Shown: positions 26,695 to 35,825 of the stretch, piece by piece
Position numbering within the stretch: the first letter of the stretch is position 1
Layout of the letters: each line of letters starts with the position of its first letter
Position numbers and translations under genes: made by a program
Notes under the pieces: generated by a model
Databases searched by the model: none
Seen by the model: the letters and a program-made list of their open reading frames with translations, nothing else
What the model was told of the DNA's origin: nothing
DNA from: G963676095 sp963676095
GTDB taxonomy: Bacteria; Bacteroidota; Bacteroidia; Bacteroidales; Prolixibacteraceae
Length of the DNA stretch: 64,000 bases
NCBI GenBank assembly: GCA_963676095.1
Contig: OY781040.1
Coordinates: forward strand, 186,001-250,000
Reading direction: 5' to 3'

Positions 26695-27259
26695 ATTTGG
26701 TAATCTCCTTGTGGCGGAAACATGAAACAAGGTGATCGTTTACCATACCGGTAGCCTGCATTTGGGCATAAATAATAGTCGATCCGACAAATTTAAATCC
26801 CTTGCCTTTCATATCCTTGCTAATCATATCTGAAACAAGGGAAGTTGCAGGGACCTCCTTTAAGGTTTCAAAATAGTTGACTACAGGTTTAAAGTCTACA
26901 AAAGACCAGATATATTTATCGAAACTGCCAAATTCCTTCTGAACCGCCACGAAACAACGGGCATTTGAAACACTGGCCAAGATCTTCAGCCGATTACGGA
27001 CAATACCTTCATTATTAAGTAGTTCATCGATTTTGGATTCATTATAAGCAGCAACGATTGCGGGTTCAAAATTATCATACGCTTTTCTGTAATTCTCACG
27101 CTTTCGCAGAACGGTGTGCCAGCTTAATCCTGCCTGAACCCCTTCCAGCAATAAAAATTCAAAGAGTAACCGGTCGTCATGAACAGGTACCCCCCACTCT
27201 TTATCATGGTAATCACGATACAAATCGTCCTTTAAACACCATTCACATCTGTTTTCCAT
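26693..27259 (-). CDS. tag: DNA-3-methyladenine glycosylase I
   Basis: A 188-residue base-excision repair enzyme that removes 3-methyladenine from alkylated DNA. The N-terminus CEWCLKDDLYRDYHDKEWG provides zinc ligands (two Cys) and the conserved Trp-Gly, followed by FEFLLLEGVQAGLSWHTVLRKR, the helix-hairpin-helix region. The C-terminal FVGSTIIYAQMQATGMVNDH supplies the remaining family motifs including the His zinc ligand region. Complete at normal length (~187). It is a single gene. Confidence 0.95.
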   Translation of the reverse strand: MENRCEWCLKDDLYRDYHDKEWGVPVHDDRLLFEFLLLEGVQAGLSWHTVLRKRENYRKAYDNFEPAIVAAYNESKIDELLNNEGIVRNRLKILASVSNARCFVAVQKEFGSFDKYIWSFVDFKPVVNYFETLKEVPATSLVSDMISKDMKGKGFKFVGSTIIYAQMQATGMVNDHLVSCFRHKEITK

Positions 27260-27581
27260 TGGCCTGAAATTTGTTAAAAATTTTAAATTTTTATAAAAGT
27301 ATCAAAAAGGGTCGGAAAGCTGCGAAATTATTATTTTTACTCTTTGTAAATTGGTGCCGTCCGAAATTAAGGTTGGCATTACAAGATAGCACAGATCTTT
27401 TTTTAGCAGGTATAGACGAAAAAAACAAAAAACAAAGAACTTATGGAACGGGCCATGAAAGCCAAATCTTGCACTTCTGACATCAATTGGAGCGGAACAT
27501 GAATCTGTAATGACAATTGATTAAAGGGAACAAAGATGCATGGCAAGTTCCATGTGGTCACTAAAAACAAATAATAGGCAC
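27260..27581. other. Intergenic region, 322 bp
   Basis: Divergent region between tag and the TPR gene. A 69-codon frame is present on the plus strand but has no family likeness and a poor start, so it is not called. TTACTCTTTG at about 27336 is only loosely like a -7 element. Confidence 0.35.
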
Positions 27582-29537
27582 ATGAAGTTAAGACTTTTTC
27601 TGGTACTGCTTTTTACAGTTAGCGTGGCATCGGCCCAGCTCAATATCAACAATTATATAATGGTTGGACAAACACGCATCCAGATCGGGAATTATGTGGG
27701 AGCTATCGAGAACTTCAATATTGTAATCAAATTCCGGCCTCAATTACCAGAGCCTTATTTTTACAGGGGGCTGGCAAAACACCAGCTGGAAGATTTTCGT
27801 GGAGCGATAGAAGATTATAACAAGGCAATAGAGATAAAGCCCTACTATCCGGAAGCCTATACCAACAGGGGACTGGCCTACCTGGAACTTCATAATTATA
27901 AAGCAGCTATTGCAGATTATGACAAAGCGCTAGAGCTTTCACCAAGAGACGCAGGGATCTATAACAACCGGGGAATAGCAAAGATGTCGATGAAAGACAT
28001 AGACGGCGCCATAGCAGATTACAATAAAGCACTGGAGATCAATCAGAATTTTGTAAACGCCTTTATCAATCGCAGCAATGCCAACATAGTGAAAGGAGAT
28101 ATTAAAGAGGCTATTCGCGACATCAACAAAGCAATCATCATCAGGCCGCATTATGCCAGCGCTTATTTACTGCGGGGACTCGCAAGGTTTCAACTTAAAG
28201 ACTATGCCGCCGCCCTGCGAGATTTCGACCAGACCATCCGTTTCGATCCTCAAAATGCCTATGCATACAACAACCGGGGAATTGTAAAACAGGAACTGGA
28301 AGATTATTCCGGTGCCATTATGGATTACGACCTGGCCCTGCAACTCGACCCGACTATGCCCAATGCTTACTTTAACAGGGGAATTGCGAGAGAAATTCTT
28401 AAACGACCAGGCTATGAAGAAGATTATAGAATAGCGGCCAAACTAGACCCCAAGCTGGATATCCGTAAAAGAAGAATGGAAGAAGACCAACAATACGCAC
28501 AGCAGCTGCAACAAAACCAGCAAAAGAATAATCAACAGCAAAATCAGCAGCAACTTCTTGCGGCAAATACCTCCGGACAGCAGGGACAAAAAGGCGGGCA
28601 GACCCAGCAGCAACAACAGAATCAGCAACAAAATACAAACCAGCAAACCGACAAGGAAAAGGAAGAAGCACGCCGATTCAGGCTCTCCCTTGCCGATACG
28701 CGTAACCTGCCCAATATGGACGAAGAAGAAGAGGCAGACAACGGACTCGTTCAAAATAAGAATGTTATTATAGAGTTGCAGAATATCTTCCTTATTTCCT
28801 CTTTTAGTGAGCATACCACAGATTATGAACGGTTACAGTACTATAACTTATCACTGGAAGACCTGAACCGCTTTAATAATTACATTCCGCTGATGATGAT
28901 GACAAACCGGAACACCGATGAGTTTATTGATACGTTTAAAAGTAACATCCAGTATTTCAGCGAAAAAATAAAGAACAACAAAATTTCGCAAAACTATCTC
29001 AGCCGGGGCATTTTCGAATTTATGACCAACGATTATAACGGTGCGATAAATGATTTTGACCAGAGCATCAAGCTGGACCAAAAAGATATGCTTGCATATT
29101 TCTGCCGGGCTAACTGCAAGACAAAAATGGTAGAGCTGGTCGAATCGGTCCCTGATTATTCGGAAGACCTGACAATCCCCATAAACGACAATGATACGAC
29201 TAAAGATAAACAAGACGAACAAAACGTTAAAACAAAATATACCGATTACCAAAAGATACTCGAGGACTACCAAACCAGTATCTATTTAAATCCGAAATTT
29301 CCTTTTGCTTATTACAACCGGGCCTATATTTTTTGTAAAATGCATAAATATGAGGAAGCCATTGCTGACCTCTCCAAGGCTATCGAGTTACAACCTGATT
29401 TCGCTGAAGCATACTACAACCGCGGGCTGACCAGGATCTATCTCGACCAGGTCGACGAAGGGGCAATGGACTTAAGTAAAGCGGGGGAACTTGGCATTCA
29501 GGAAGCATATAACGTGATAAAAAGGTATTGCAATTGA
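27582..29537 (+). CDS. Exported TPR-repeat protein with Gln-rich linker
   Basis: 651 residues from the ATG at 27582, which places a signal peptide (MKLRLFLVLLFTVSVASAQ) at the N-terminus; upstream codons are not used. About eight TPR units fill residues ~20-290 (repeated YYNRG/AYTNRGLAYLEL and DYNKALEI patterns). A Gln/Asn-rich linker spans ~300-365, and a second TPR array occupies ~445-645. Such proteins act as scaffolds in the periplasm or at the outer membrane of Bacteroidota, but no specific partner can be named. It is followed by a small membrane-protein gene. Confidence 0.85.
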   Translation: MKLRLFLVLLFTVSVASAQLNINNYIMVGQTRIQIGNYVGAIENFNIVIKFRPQLPEPYFYRGLAKHQLEDFRGAIEDYNKAIEIKPYYPEAYTNRGLAYLELHNYKAAIADYDKALELSPRDAGIYNNRGIAKMSMKDIDGAIADYNKALEINQNFVNAFINRSNANIVKGDIKEAIRDINKAIIIRPHYASAYLLRGLARFQLKDYAAALRDFDQTIRFDPQNAYAYNNRGIVKQELEDYSGAIMDYDLALQLDPTMPNAYFNRGIAREILKRPGYEEDYRIAAKLDPKLDIRKRRMEEDQQYAQQLQQNQQKNNQQQNQQQLLAANTSGQQGQKGGQTQQQQQNQQQNTNQQTDKEKEEARRFRLSLADTRNLPNMDEEEEADNGLVQNKNVIIELQNIFLISSFSEHTTDYERLQYYNLSLEDLNRFNNYIPLMMMTNRNTDEFIDTFKSNIQYFSEKIKNNKISQNYLSRGIFEFMTNDYNGAINDFDQSIKLDQKDMLAYFCRANCKTKMVELVESVPDYSEDLTIPINDNDTTKDKQDEQNVKTKYTDYQKILEDYQTSIYLNPKFPFAYYNRAYIFCKMHKYEEAIADLSKAIELQPDFAEAYYNRGLTRIYLDQVDEGAMDLSKAGELGIQEAYNVIKRYCN

Positions 29538-29625
29538 TTACCATTATTGATAATTGATCAGGGCGGAGAATGTGAATAGGAAAGCAAAAGTCCGGAACAA
29601 TAGAAACAACAATTACTTGTTTAAC

Positions 29626-29829
29626 ATGAACTATTTTTATCAGCAAAACAATGAAGAAGAAAAAAGAAGGAGGTTCTCGGGAGGAAAGGTAGCGCTGATT
29701 ACCTTATTGATATCCATCGTGATTACCGTATTACTCTATGTCATGATACCGGGAGGCCACTTTTTCTTTTTATTCCTGGTTTTCCCGTTTGGCCCTCTGA
29801 TCTGGAACCGTTTTAACCGTCGAAACTGA
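29626..29829 (+). CDS. Small membrane protein
   Basis: 67 residues from the ATG at 29626. A hydrophilic, basic N-terminus (QQNNEEEKRRRFSGG) is followed by two hydrophobic helices (VALITLLISIVITVLLYV and FFFLFLVFPFGPLIW) and a basic tail. No family recognised. The gene lies between the TPR protein and rarA, 14 nt before rarA, and is probably co-transcribed with it. Confidence 0.62.
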   Translation: MNYFYQQNNEEEKRRRFSGGKVALITLLISIVITVLLYVMIPGGHFFFLFLVFPFGPLIWNRFNRRN

Positions 29830-29843
29830 GAGATATATTTACA

Positions 29844-31115
29844 ATGAGCATTCAGCCATTAGCAGAAAGATTACGTCCCCGGACACTGGACGATTATACC
29901 GGTCAGGAACACCTGGTCGGAAAAGGAGCTGTATTGCGTAAGATGATTGAATCGGGCAATATTTCATCTTTAATACTGTGGGGCCCTCCAGGCGTGGGGA
30001 AAACTACCCTTGCCAAGATTATAGCAAATACACTCGATCGTCCGTTTTATGTATTGAGTGCTATCAGCTCAGGGGTGAAAGATGTCAGGGAGGTGATTGA
30101 GAAAGCCCAAAAGCAACAATTTTTTAGTCGACATAACCCGATCCTGTTTATCGATGAAATCCATCGTTTCAGCAAAGCTCAACAGGACTCTCTGCTGGGT
30201 GCAGTGGAGCAGGGTTTGGTAACACTGATCGGTGCTACTACAGAGAACCCTTCGTTTGAAGTAATTTCTCCGCTCCTGTCGCGTTGTCAGGTCTATGTAC
30301 TGAAAAGCCTGGAAAAAGATGATCTTCTGCATATCCTCGACCAAGCCATAAAAAAGGATGTGGAACTGAAAAAAAAAGAAATTCTGATGGAAGAATACGA
30401 GGCTATTCTTCGCTTTTCAGGAGGTGATGCCCGTAAGCTATTAAACATTCTGGAACTCGTCGTCAATGCTGAAGAAAACGACAAAATAGTTATCACAAAC
30501 GAAAAAGTAACCGACCGTCTCCAGAACACCCCGGCGATCTATGACAAAAAGGGGGAGATGCATTACGATATTATTTCTGCCTTTATCAAAAGTGTCCGGG
30601 GCGGCGATCCCGATGCCGCAGTTTACTGGCTCGCCAGGATGATCGAAGGAGGGGAAGATGTAATGTTCATTGCACGCCGCCTGCTAATCCTGGCATGTGA
30701 AGATATCGGACTGGCAAATCCCAATGCCCTGCTGCTCGCCCAAAGCACCTTTGATGCGGTACACCAGATCGGTTATCCCGAATCCAGGATCATCCTTTCG
30801 GAATGCACAATTTATCTGGCCACTTCACCCAAAAGTAATTCTGCTTATGAGGCAATAGACACCGCGATGGCACTGGTTAAAGCAACAGGCAACCTGCCCG
30901 TACCGCTTCATTTGCGCAACGCCCCAACAAAACTGATGAAAGACCTGGGATATTCAAGAGATTATAAATATGCCCATGCTTACGAAGGGAATTTTGCAGA
31001 GCAGGATTTTCTTCCGTCCAAAATAAAAAAGGAAAAAATATACAGGCCTCAAAGTAATGCTTCCGAACAAAAAATACTCGAGAGGCTAAAGGCATGGTGG
31101 GGTAAGAGATTTTAA
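29844..31115 (+). CDS. rarA: Replication-associated recombination protein RarA (MgsA)
   Basis: A 423-residue AAA+ ATPase of the clamp-loader class that acts at stalled replication forks. It begins QPLAERLRPRTLDDYTGQEHL, with Walker A GPPGVGKTTLAK (~49-60), Walker B ILFIDEIHRF (~96-105) and sensor-1 IGATTENPSFEV. The C-terminal MgsA tetramerisation domain includes MIEGGEDVMFIARRLLILA and YKYAHAYEGNF. Standard length. The GH115 gene starts 24 nt downstream. Confidence 0.95.
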   Translation: MSIQPLAERLRPRTLDDYTGQEHLVGKGAVLRKMIESGNISSLILWGPPGVGKTTLAKIIANTLDRPFYVLSAISSGVKDVREVIEKAQKQQFFSRHNPILFIDEIHRFSKAQQDSLLGAVEQGLVTLIGATTENPSFEVISPLLSRCQVYVLKSLEKDDLLHILDQAIKKDVELKKKEILMEEYEAILRFSGGDARKLLNILELVVNAEENDKIVITNEKVTDRLQNTPAIYDKKGEMHYDIISAFIKSVRGGDPDAAVYWLARMIEGGEDVMFIARRLLILACEDIGLANPNALLLAQSTFDAVHQIGYPESRIILSECTIYLATSPKSNSAYEAIDTAMALVKATGNLPVPLHLRNAPTKLMKDLGYSRDYKYAHAYEGNFAEQDFLPSKIKKEKIYRPQSNASEQKILERLKAWWGKRF

Positions 31116-31139
31116 AAACCAAACAACCTGTAACAATTT

Positions 31140-34127
31140 ATGAAAAGAGGCAAAATCATACTAATCTTATTTTTTGTGCAATTAGGCAACCTGGCATTTT
31201 CAGGGGAACCGGCAAACAAAGACGGGATGTTCACGCTTGTCAGCAAACAAAAAGCCTGCAATATTTTAATCGACCAGGAAGAAGATTCTGTGGTAACCAT
31301 TGCAGCAACTCTCTATGCAAACGACATCTTACATATTACGGGAAAAAAACCGGTGATCCTGAATGAAAAACCAGAAAAGGAAAAAACATTCATCATCGCC
31401 GGAACCCTAGGAAAAAGCAAATGGATAAAAAAACTCTCATCAGAAGGAAAAGTTGATATCGCCTCTATAAAAGGAAAATGGGAAACATTCTCGATACAGG
31501 TTATCAACCGTCCTTTTCCTTCGTACGGGCATATTTTACTCATCATGGGGAGCGACAGGAGAGGAACAGCCTATGGAATACTGGAACTGTCCAGGATGAT
31601 TGGCGTCTCCCCTTGGGAATGGTGGGCCGATGTTGCCCCCAAAAAACAGAAAGAGTTGTCCATTTCTGTTCGTAACAAAATATTCGGGCCTCCATCAGTC
31701 AAATACAGAGGAATATTTTTAAACGACGAAGACTGGGGGTTGCAAAGATGGGCGGCATTAACCTATGAACCGGAAACCGGAGATATCGGGCCTAAGACCT
31801 ATGCAAAAATATTCGAACTCATGTTACGGTTAAAAGCGAATACTATCTGGCCTGCAATGCATTCCTGCACAAAGCCTTTTTATTCCTACCCTGAAAATAA
31901 AATAGTAGCTGATAAATATGCCATTGTAGTAGGGACATCCCATTGTGAACCGATGCTTTGCAATATTAATTCGGAATGGAATGACAAGGCCGTGGGAGAA
32001 TGGAGGTACGACACGAATTCACAAAGAATTCAGGGGCTTTTCGAAAAAAGGGTAAAAGAAAGCGCACCATACGAAAGCATCTACACCATGGGCATACGGG
32101 GAGAACACGATTCACCCATGATTGTAGGGAACCAAGACAGTGAAGAACAAATAAAACTGCTGGAAAAGGTCATCAACGATCAAAGGCAAATATTGAAAAC
32201 AGAAACAGGTAAAGTCCCTGCAACCATTCCCCAGGCATTTATCCCTTACAAGGAAGTGCTGACCTATTATCAGGAGGGGCTGAAAGTTCCTGAGGACATC
32301 ACATTGGTCTGGACTGATGATAATTATGGTTACATCAGGCAACTAAGCACGCCGAAAGAACAGAAAAGGACAGGAGGAGCCGGCATCTATTATCATACTT
32401 CTTATTGGGGAAGGCCCCACGATTACCTGTGGCTCAACTCCACAAATCCGGTGTTACTATGGGAAGAAATGAATAAAGCTTACCAGTTCAATGCACGTAA
32501 TCTTTGGATTTTAAATTGTGGCGATATCAAACCATTGGAATATAACATCGAGCTGTTCCTTGATATGGCCTGGGATATCAGCCGGTTCCCGTCAAGTCAA
32601 TCCATTCATGATCATATGAAAAGCTGGTACGCTGCCAAATTCGGTACAGGACGATCACAGGAGATAACAGACCTGATGGAAAAATATTTCAGCTTATGCT
32701 ATACTCGAAGGCCGGAATTTATGGCCTGGAGCCAAACCGAGCCAACGACAAAACCGGAGGCTACAGAATTAAACCAGGTCCATTATCACGACGAGTTGGA
32801 ACAGAGGCTTGATGCATGGCAAAAACTGAACCGAAAAGCAGAAGAACTATATTCAATAATACCAGAAAATCAGAAAGCCGCCTTTTACCAGTTATTGTAT
32901 TATCCTATTACAGGGGCTTCCTTAATAAACCAAAAATGGTTATATTATTACAAGAACCTGATGGAAGCCAGACAAGACAGGTCAAGCGCTCTCTGGTGCG
33001 GGAAGCAGTCGGAAGAAGCCTTCGCCAGAATTGTAAATGAAACACGCTATTTCAACGAAAAACTGAGTAATGGAAAATGGAACCACATCATGAGTATGTC
33101 CCCGCGGAACCTGCCCGTGTTCAAAGAACCATCCATGTCCGTACCAGCATACCGAGGAAAGGCAAAGGCAGGACTGTCATTGGAAGGATATGAGATGGAA
33201 GTCAATCATGATATTATCAACAGCTATTCAAATGTTCTGCCTGTCTTCAATGCCTACACCCGCGACTCAGCCTTCATGGATATCTTTCTCAAAGGTGAAG
33301 GAGAAATCAAATGGAAAGCTATTCCTAAAGATCCATGGATCAGCCTTTCCCATGAGGATGGCATATTAAACTCCTTTCATGGCCGGCAGGAACAGCGGAT
33401 ATGGGTCAGGCTTATCTGGCCCGAGGTGCCACGAGGGAAAAGCGCCAAAGAAACACCACTGGGGCACGACTATCAACTGATTCCCCCTGGATACAAGATA
33501 ACCAGTTCAATTGACATTGTAACACCCGATACGACTTTTACAATTGGTATATCAGCTTATAACCCGGAATTCAGTGACCTGGAAAATTTCAAGGGATTTG
33601 TTGAAGGACAGGGCTATGTTTCGATTAACGCAGAAGATTACAATCAGGCAAAAGATGGAAACGAAACAAGCTGGCAAACTATTGACGGGCTTGGGTACAG
33701 TGGTAAGGTAATAATCCCGCTCCCCTACTCCGCCCCATCAATTGCAAATACGCAGGATATTATAAATAAAAGTCCGGTGCTGGAATATAATTTTTACACC
33801 TTCAACTTTGGGGAAGCCAATGTCCATGTTCAGGCGGTGCCCACGCATCCGTTCTACGAGGGACGGGGTGTCCGTTGCGCTGTTGCAATTGATGACTCTG
33901 ATCCCGTAATCATCGACTTCCATACTTTCGGTAGGAGCCAGGAATGGAAACAAAATGTATTGAAAAATGCTGCGAGAAAATCAGCAAAACAAATTATCAG
34001 TAAAGCAGGAAAGCATACCCTTAAAATTTGGATGGTCGATCCCGGAGTAATGATCGACCAGATTCTGATCGATCTGGGAGGATGGAAAGATAGTTATGCC
34101 TTTCCCCCGGAAACAAACAAGTTGTAA
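31140..34127 (+). CDS. Glycoside hydrolase family 115 (alpha-glucuronidase)
   Basis: A 995-residue secreted enzyme with a signal peptide (KIILILFFVQLGNLAFSG). Family hallmarks are GSDRRGTAYGILELSRMIGVSPWEWWADV (read in parts at ~135-165), KYRGIFLNDEDWGLQRW (~190-206), LRLKANTIWPAMH, GTSHCEPML, and a C-terminal beta domain (~700-990). GH115 enzymes remove 4-O-methyl-glucuronic acid from xylan, including from internal residues. It is not accompanied by a SusC/D pair or xylanases here, but sits between rarA and the AmgK-like gene, so the substrate assignment rests on the family alone. Confidence 0.9.
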   Translation: MKRGKIILILFFVQLGNLAFSGEPANKDGMFTLVSKQKACNILIDQEEDSVVTIAATLYANDILHITGKKPVILNEKPEKEKTFIIAGTLGKSKWIKKLSSEGKVDIASIKGKWETFSIQVINRPFPSYGHILLIMGSDRRGTAYGILELSRMIGVSPWEWWADVAPKKQKELSISVRNKIFGPPSVKYRGIFLNDEDWGLQRWAALTYEPETGDIGPKTYAKIFELMLRLKANTIWPAMHSCTKPFYSYPENKIVADKYAIVVGTSHCEPMLCNINSEWNDKAVGEWRYDTNSQRIQGLFEKRVKESAPYESIYTMGIRGEHDSPMIVGNQDSEEQIKLLEKVINDQRQILKTETGKVPATIPQAFIPYKEVLTYYQEGLKVPEDITLVWTDDNYGYIRQLSTPKEQKRTGGAGIYYHTSYWGRPHDYLWLNSTNPVLLWEEMNKAYQFNARNLWILNCGDIKPLEYNIELFLDMAWDISRFPSSQSIHDHMKSWYAAKFGTGRSQEITDLMEKYFSLCYTRRPEFMAWSQTEPTTKPEATELNQVHYHDELEQRLDAWQKLNRKAEELYSIIPENQKAAFYQLLYYPITGASLINQKWLYYYKNLMEARQDRSSALWCGKQSEEAFARIVNETRYFNEKLSNGKWNHIMSMSPRNLPVFKEPSMSVPAYRGKAKAGLSLEGYEMEVNHDIINSYSNVLPVFNAYTRDSAFMDIFLKGEGEIKWKAIPKDPWISLSHEDGILNSFHGRQEQRIWVRLIWPEVPRGKSAKETPLGHDYQLIPPGYKITSSIDIVTPDTTFTIGISAYNPEFSDLENFKGFVEGQGYVSINAEDYNQAKDGNETSWQTIDGLGYSGKVIIPLPYSAPSIANTQDIINKSPVLEYNFYTFNFGEANVHVQAVPTHPFYEGRGVRCAVAIDDSDPVIIDFHTFGRSQEWKQNVLKNAARKSAKQIISKAGKHTLKIWMVDPGVMIDQILIDLGGWKDSYAFPPETNKL

Positions 34128-34140
34128 ATAAAGAAAAACT

Positions 34141-34148
34141 TATATTTG
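34141..34148 (+). promoter_or_regulatory. Possible -7 element before the AmgK/RapZ-C fusion
   Basis: TATATTTG matches TAnnTTTG, 14 nt after the GH115 stop. It would start transcription near 34155, which excludes a TTG start at 34146 and favours the TTG at 34173. Confidence 0.45.
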
Positions 34149-34172
34149 TCGTCCGAACAAAAAAAGAATACC

Positions 34173-35600
34173 TTGGAACTAAAGATAAAAGAAGAACTCA
34201 TCCGGCTGTACGAGAACTATTTTAAGGAGGAAATGACTTCCTTTGAAGTATTACCTCCATCCGGTTCGTACCGGGAATATTGCCGAATAAAAAGCGAAAC
34301 AAGGCAAGCTATCGGTTCATGGAACAGCGACGTTCAGGAAAACATGGCATTTCTGGAATTCTCATATCATTTTTATAAAGAAGGCATAGCTGTGCCCGAG
34401 ATTTATACAGTCAACCCCGAAAAGACCTGCTATATTCAGGAAGACCTGGGAACACTAACCCTGTTCGATTATCTGTCGCGAATCAGGGAACTGGAAGGCT
34501 TTTCTGAAAAAATTGTTAATACCTACAAAAAGGTACTCCGCGAACTTCCCAAGATACAAATAACTGCAGGTAAAGGGATTGATTACAGTTTTTGCTACCC
34601 CCGTGCTGCATTCGATAAACAGTCGATGATGTGGGACCTAAACTACTTCAAGTACTATTTTCTGAAGCTTGCCCGGATCCCGTTCAGCGAACAATTATTG
34701 GAAGATGATTTCCAGTCGTTTACTGACTATCTTCTGGCTGCAGAAAATAATTTTTTCCTTTACCGCGATTTCCAGTCACGCAACATCATGCTACGCAACA
34801 ACCAGGTTTCCTTTATCGATTACCAGGGAGGAAGAAAAGGCCCGCTTCAATACGACCTGGCCTCGTTATTATACGATGCAAAAGCCGATATTCCACAGAA
34901 TACCCGCAATGAACTGCTCAACTTTTACCTGGACGAACTAGAAAAATACAAACAGGTGAACCGGGACGAATTCAAAGCTTATTATACAGGTTACGTACTG
35001 ATAAGGATCATGCAGGCCATGGGTGCATACGGCTTCAGAGGATTTTACGAAAAAAAGGAACATTTTCTGAAAAGTATTCCTTTCGCACTGGAGAACCTGA
35101 AATATTTACTGCAAAACAATAATATACCGAAAAAACTGCCTGAACTTTTTAAAGTTTTATCCGAGGTTAGCCAGTCTGAGTTTTTAAGAAGAACAGGCAC
35201 TAAAAAAAACACACTTACCGTTAGGATTTGCAGTTTCTCTTATAAAAAAGGATTACCCGAAGATCCGTCGGGAAATGGAGGTGGCTTTATATTCGACTGC
35301 AGGGCCATTCACAATCCGGGCAGGTATAATGAGTATAAACAGTTGACAGGAAAAGATCCGGAAGTAATCGAATTTCTCGAGAACAAATCAGATATTTCTG
35401 ACTTTCTGAGACATGTCTTTGCCCTGGTCGACCAGTCAGTGAAAGTCTATTCAGAACGAGGTTTTACCCATCTTATCATTAGTTTCGGATGCACAGGCGG
35501 CCAGCACCGTTCAGTATATTCTGCAGAAAAAACAGCAGAACATCTTCGAAACAAATTTCCGGTAAATGTTGTTCTTTCACACAGAGAACTTGATTTTTAA
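34173..35600 (+). CDS. AmgK-like sugar kinase fused to RapZ C-terminal domain
   Basis: About 475 residues from a TTG at 34173; no ATG lies near the N-terminus. The kinase part (~1-330) has LPPSGSYREYCRI as nucleotide loop, YRDFQSRNIM as catalytic loop (Asp and Asn), and FIDYQGGRKGPLQYDLASLLYD as metal site, resembling the N-acetylmuramate/GlcNAc kinase AmgK of peptidoglycan recycling. The last ~130 residues match the RapZ C-terminal domain (SFGCTGGQHRSVYSAEK), which binds GlcN6P/small RNA in E. coli. This fusion is typical of Bacteroidota. A MurU-type nucleotidyltransferase, often adjacent, is absent here. The substrate is inferred. Confidence 0.82.
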   Translation: MELKIKEELIRLYENYFKEEMTSFEVLPPSGSYREYCRIKSETRQAIGSWNSDVQENMAFLEFSYHFYKEGIAVPEIYTVNPEKTCYIQEDLGTLTLFDYLSRIRELEGFSEKIVNTYKKVLRELPKIQITAGKGIDYSFCYPRAAFDKQSMMWDLNYFKYYFLKLARIPFSEQLLEDDFQSFTDYLLAAENNFFLYRDFQSRNIMLRNNQVSFIDYQGGRKGPLQYDLASLLYDAKADIPQNTRNELLNFYLDELEKYKQVNRDEFKAYYTGYVLIRIMQAMGAYGFRGFYEKKEHFLKSIPFALENLKYLLQNNNIPKKLPELFKVLSEVSQSEFLRRTGTKKNTLTVRICSFSYKKGLPEDPSGNGGGFIFDCRAIHNPGRYNEYKQLTGKDPEVIEFLENKSDISDFLRHVFALVDQSVKVYSERGFTHLIISFGCTGGQHRSVYSAEKTAEHLRNKFPVNVVLSHRELDF

Positions 35601-35602
35601 AG

Positions 35603-35728
35603 ATGGGAAAAACTGCCTGTAAAAAAGAGGACTACCGGGAACCCGAAAATCCTAAGTATTACTGTAAAAAATGCGGAAGAAAAGCAAAAAAGGAAGAAAA
35701 ACTTTGTAAAGCAAAAAAGATAAAATAA
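35603..35728 (+). CDS. 41-residue Cys-rich (zinc-ribbon-like) protein
   Basis: ATG at 35603, two nt after the AmgK/RapZ-C stop codon. The protein is very basic with Cys6, Cys21, Cys24 and Cys35: GKTACKKEDYREPENPKYY, then CKKCGRKAKKEEKLC. The C-x2-C pair plus flanking Cys suggest one zinc site. Spacing implies co-translation with the fusion gene. Function unknown; small ORFs with this motif pattern recur in Bacteroidota. Confidence 0.75.
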   Translation: MGKTACKKEDYREPENPKYYCKKCGRKAKKEEKLCKAKKIK

Positions 35729-35825
35729 CAATCGGGGAAAAGCTATCGACAGACAGTATAAAAAAGAAGGGATTCCGGATTTATTTAAACCCGAGATCTC
35801 TTCCTTTCTCTCTATTTATATTCTA

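Noticed and set aside
27271..27480. 69-codon ORF in the tag/TPR gap
   Set aside because: No family likeness and no supported start; it sits where the TPR promoter region is expected.
28501..28640. CAG/CAA-rich run as a CRISPR or tandem repeat array
   Set aside because: It is an in-frame low-complexity coding stretch without regular repeat-spacer structure.
28399..28814. Minus-strand hydrophobic ORFs opposite the Gln-rich linker
   Set aside because: They arise from the complement of CAG/CAA repeats (Leu-rich translation) and are artefacts.
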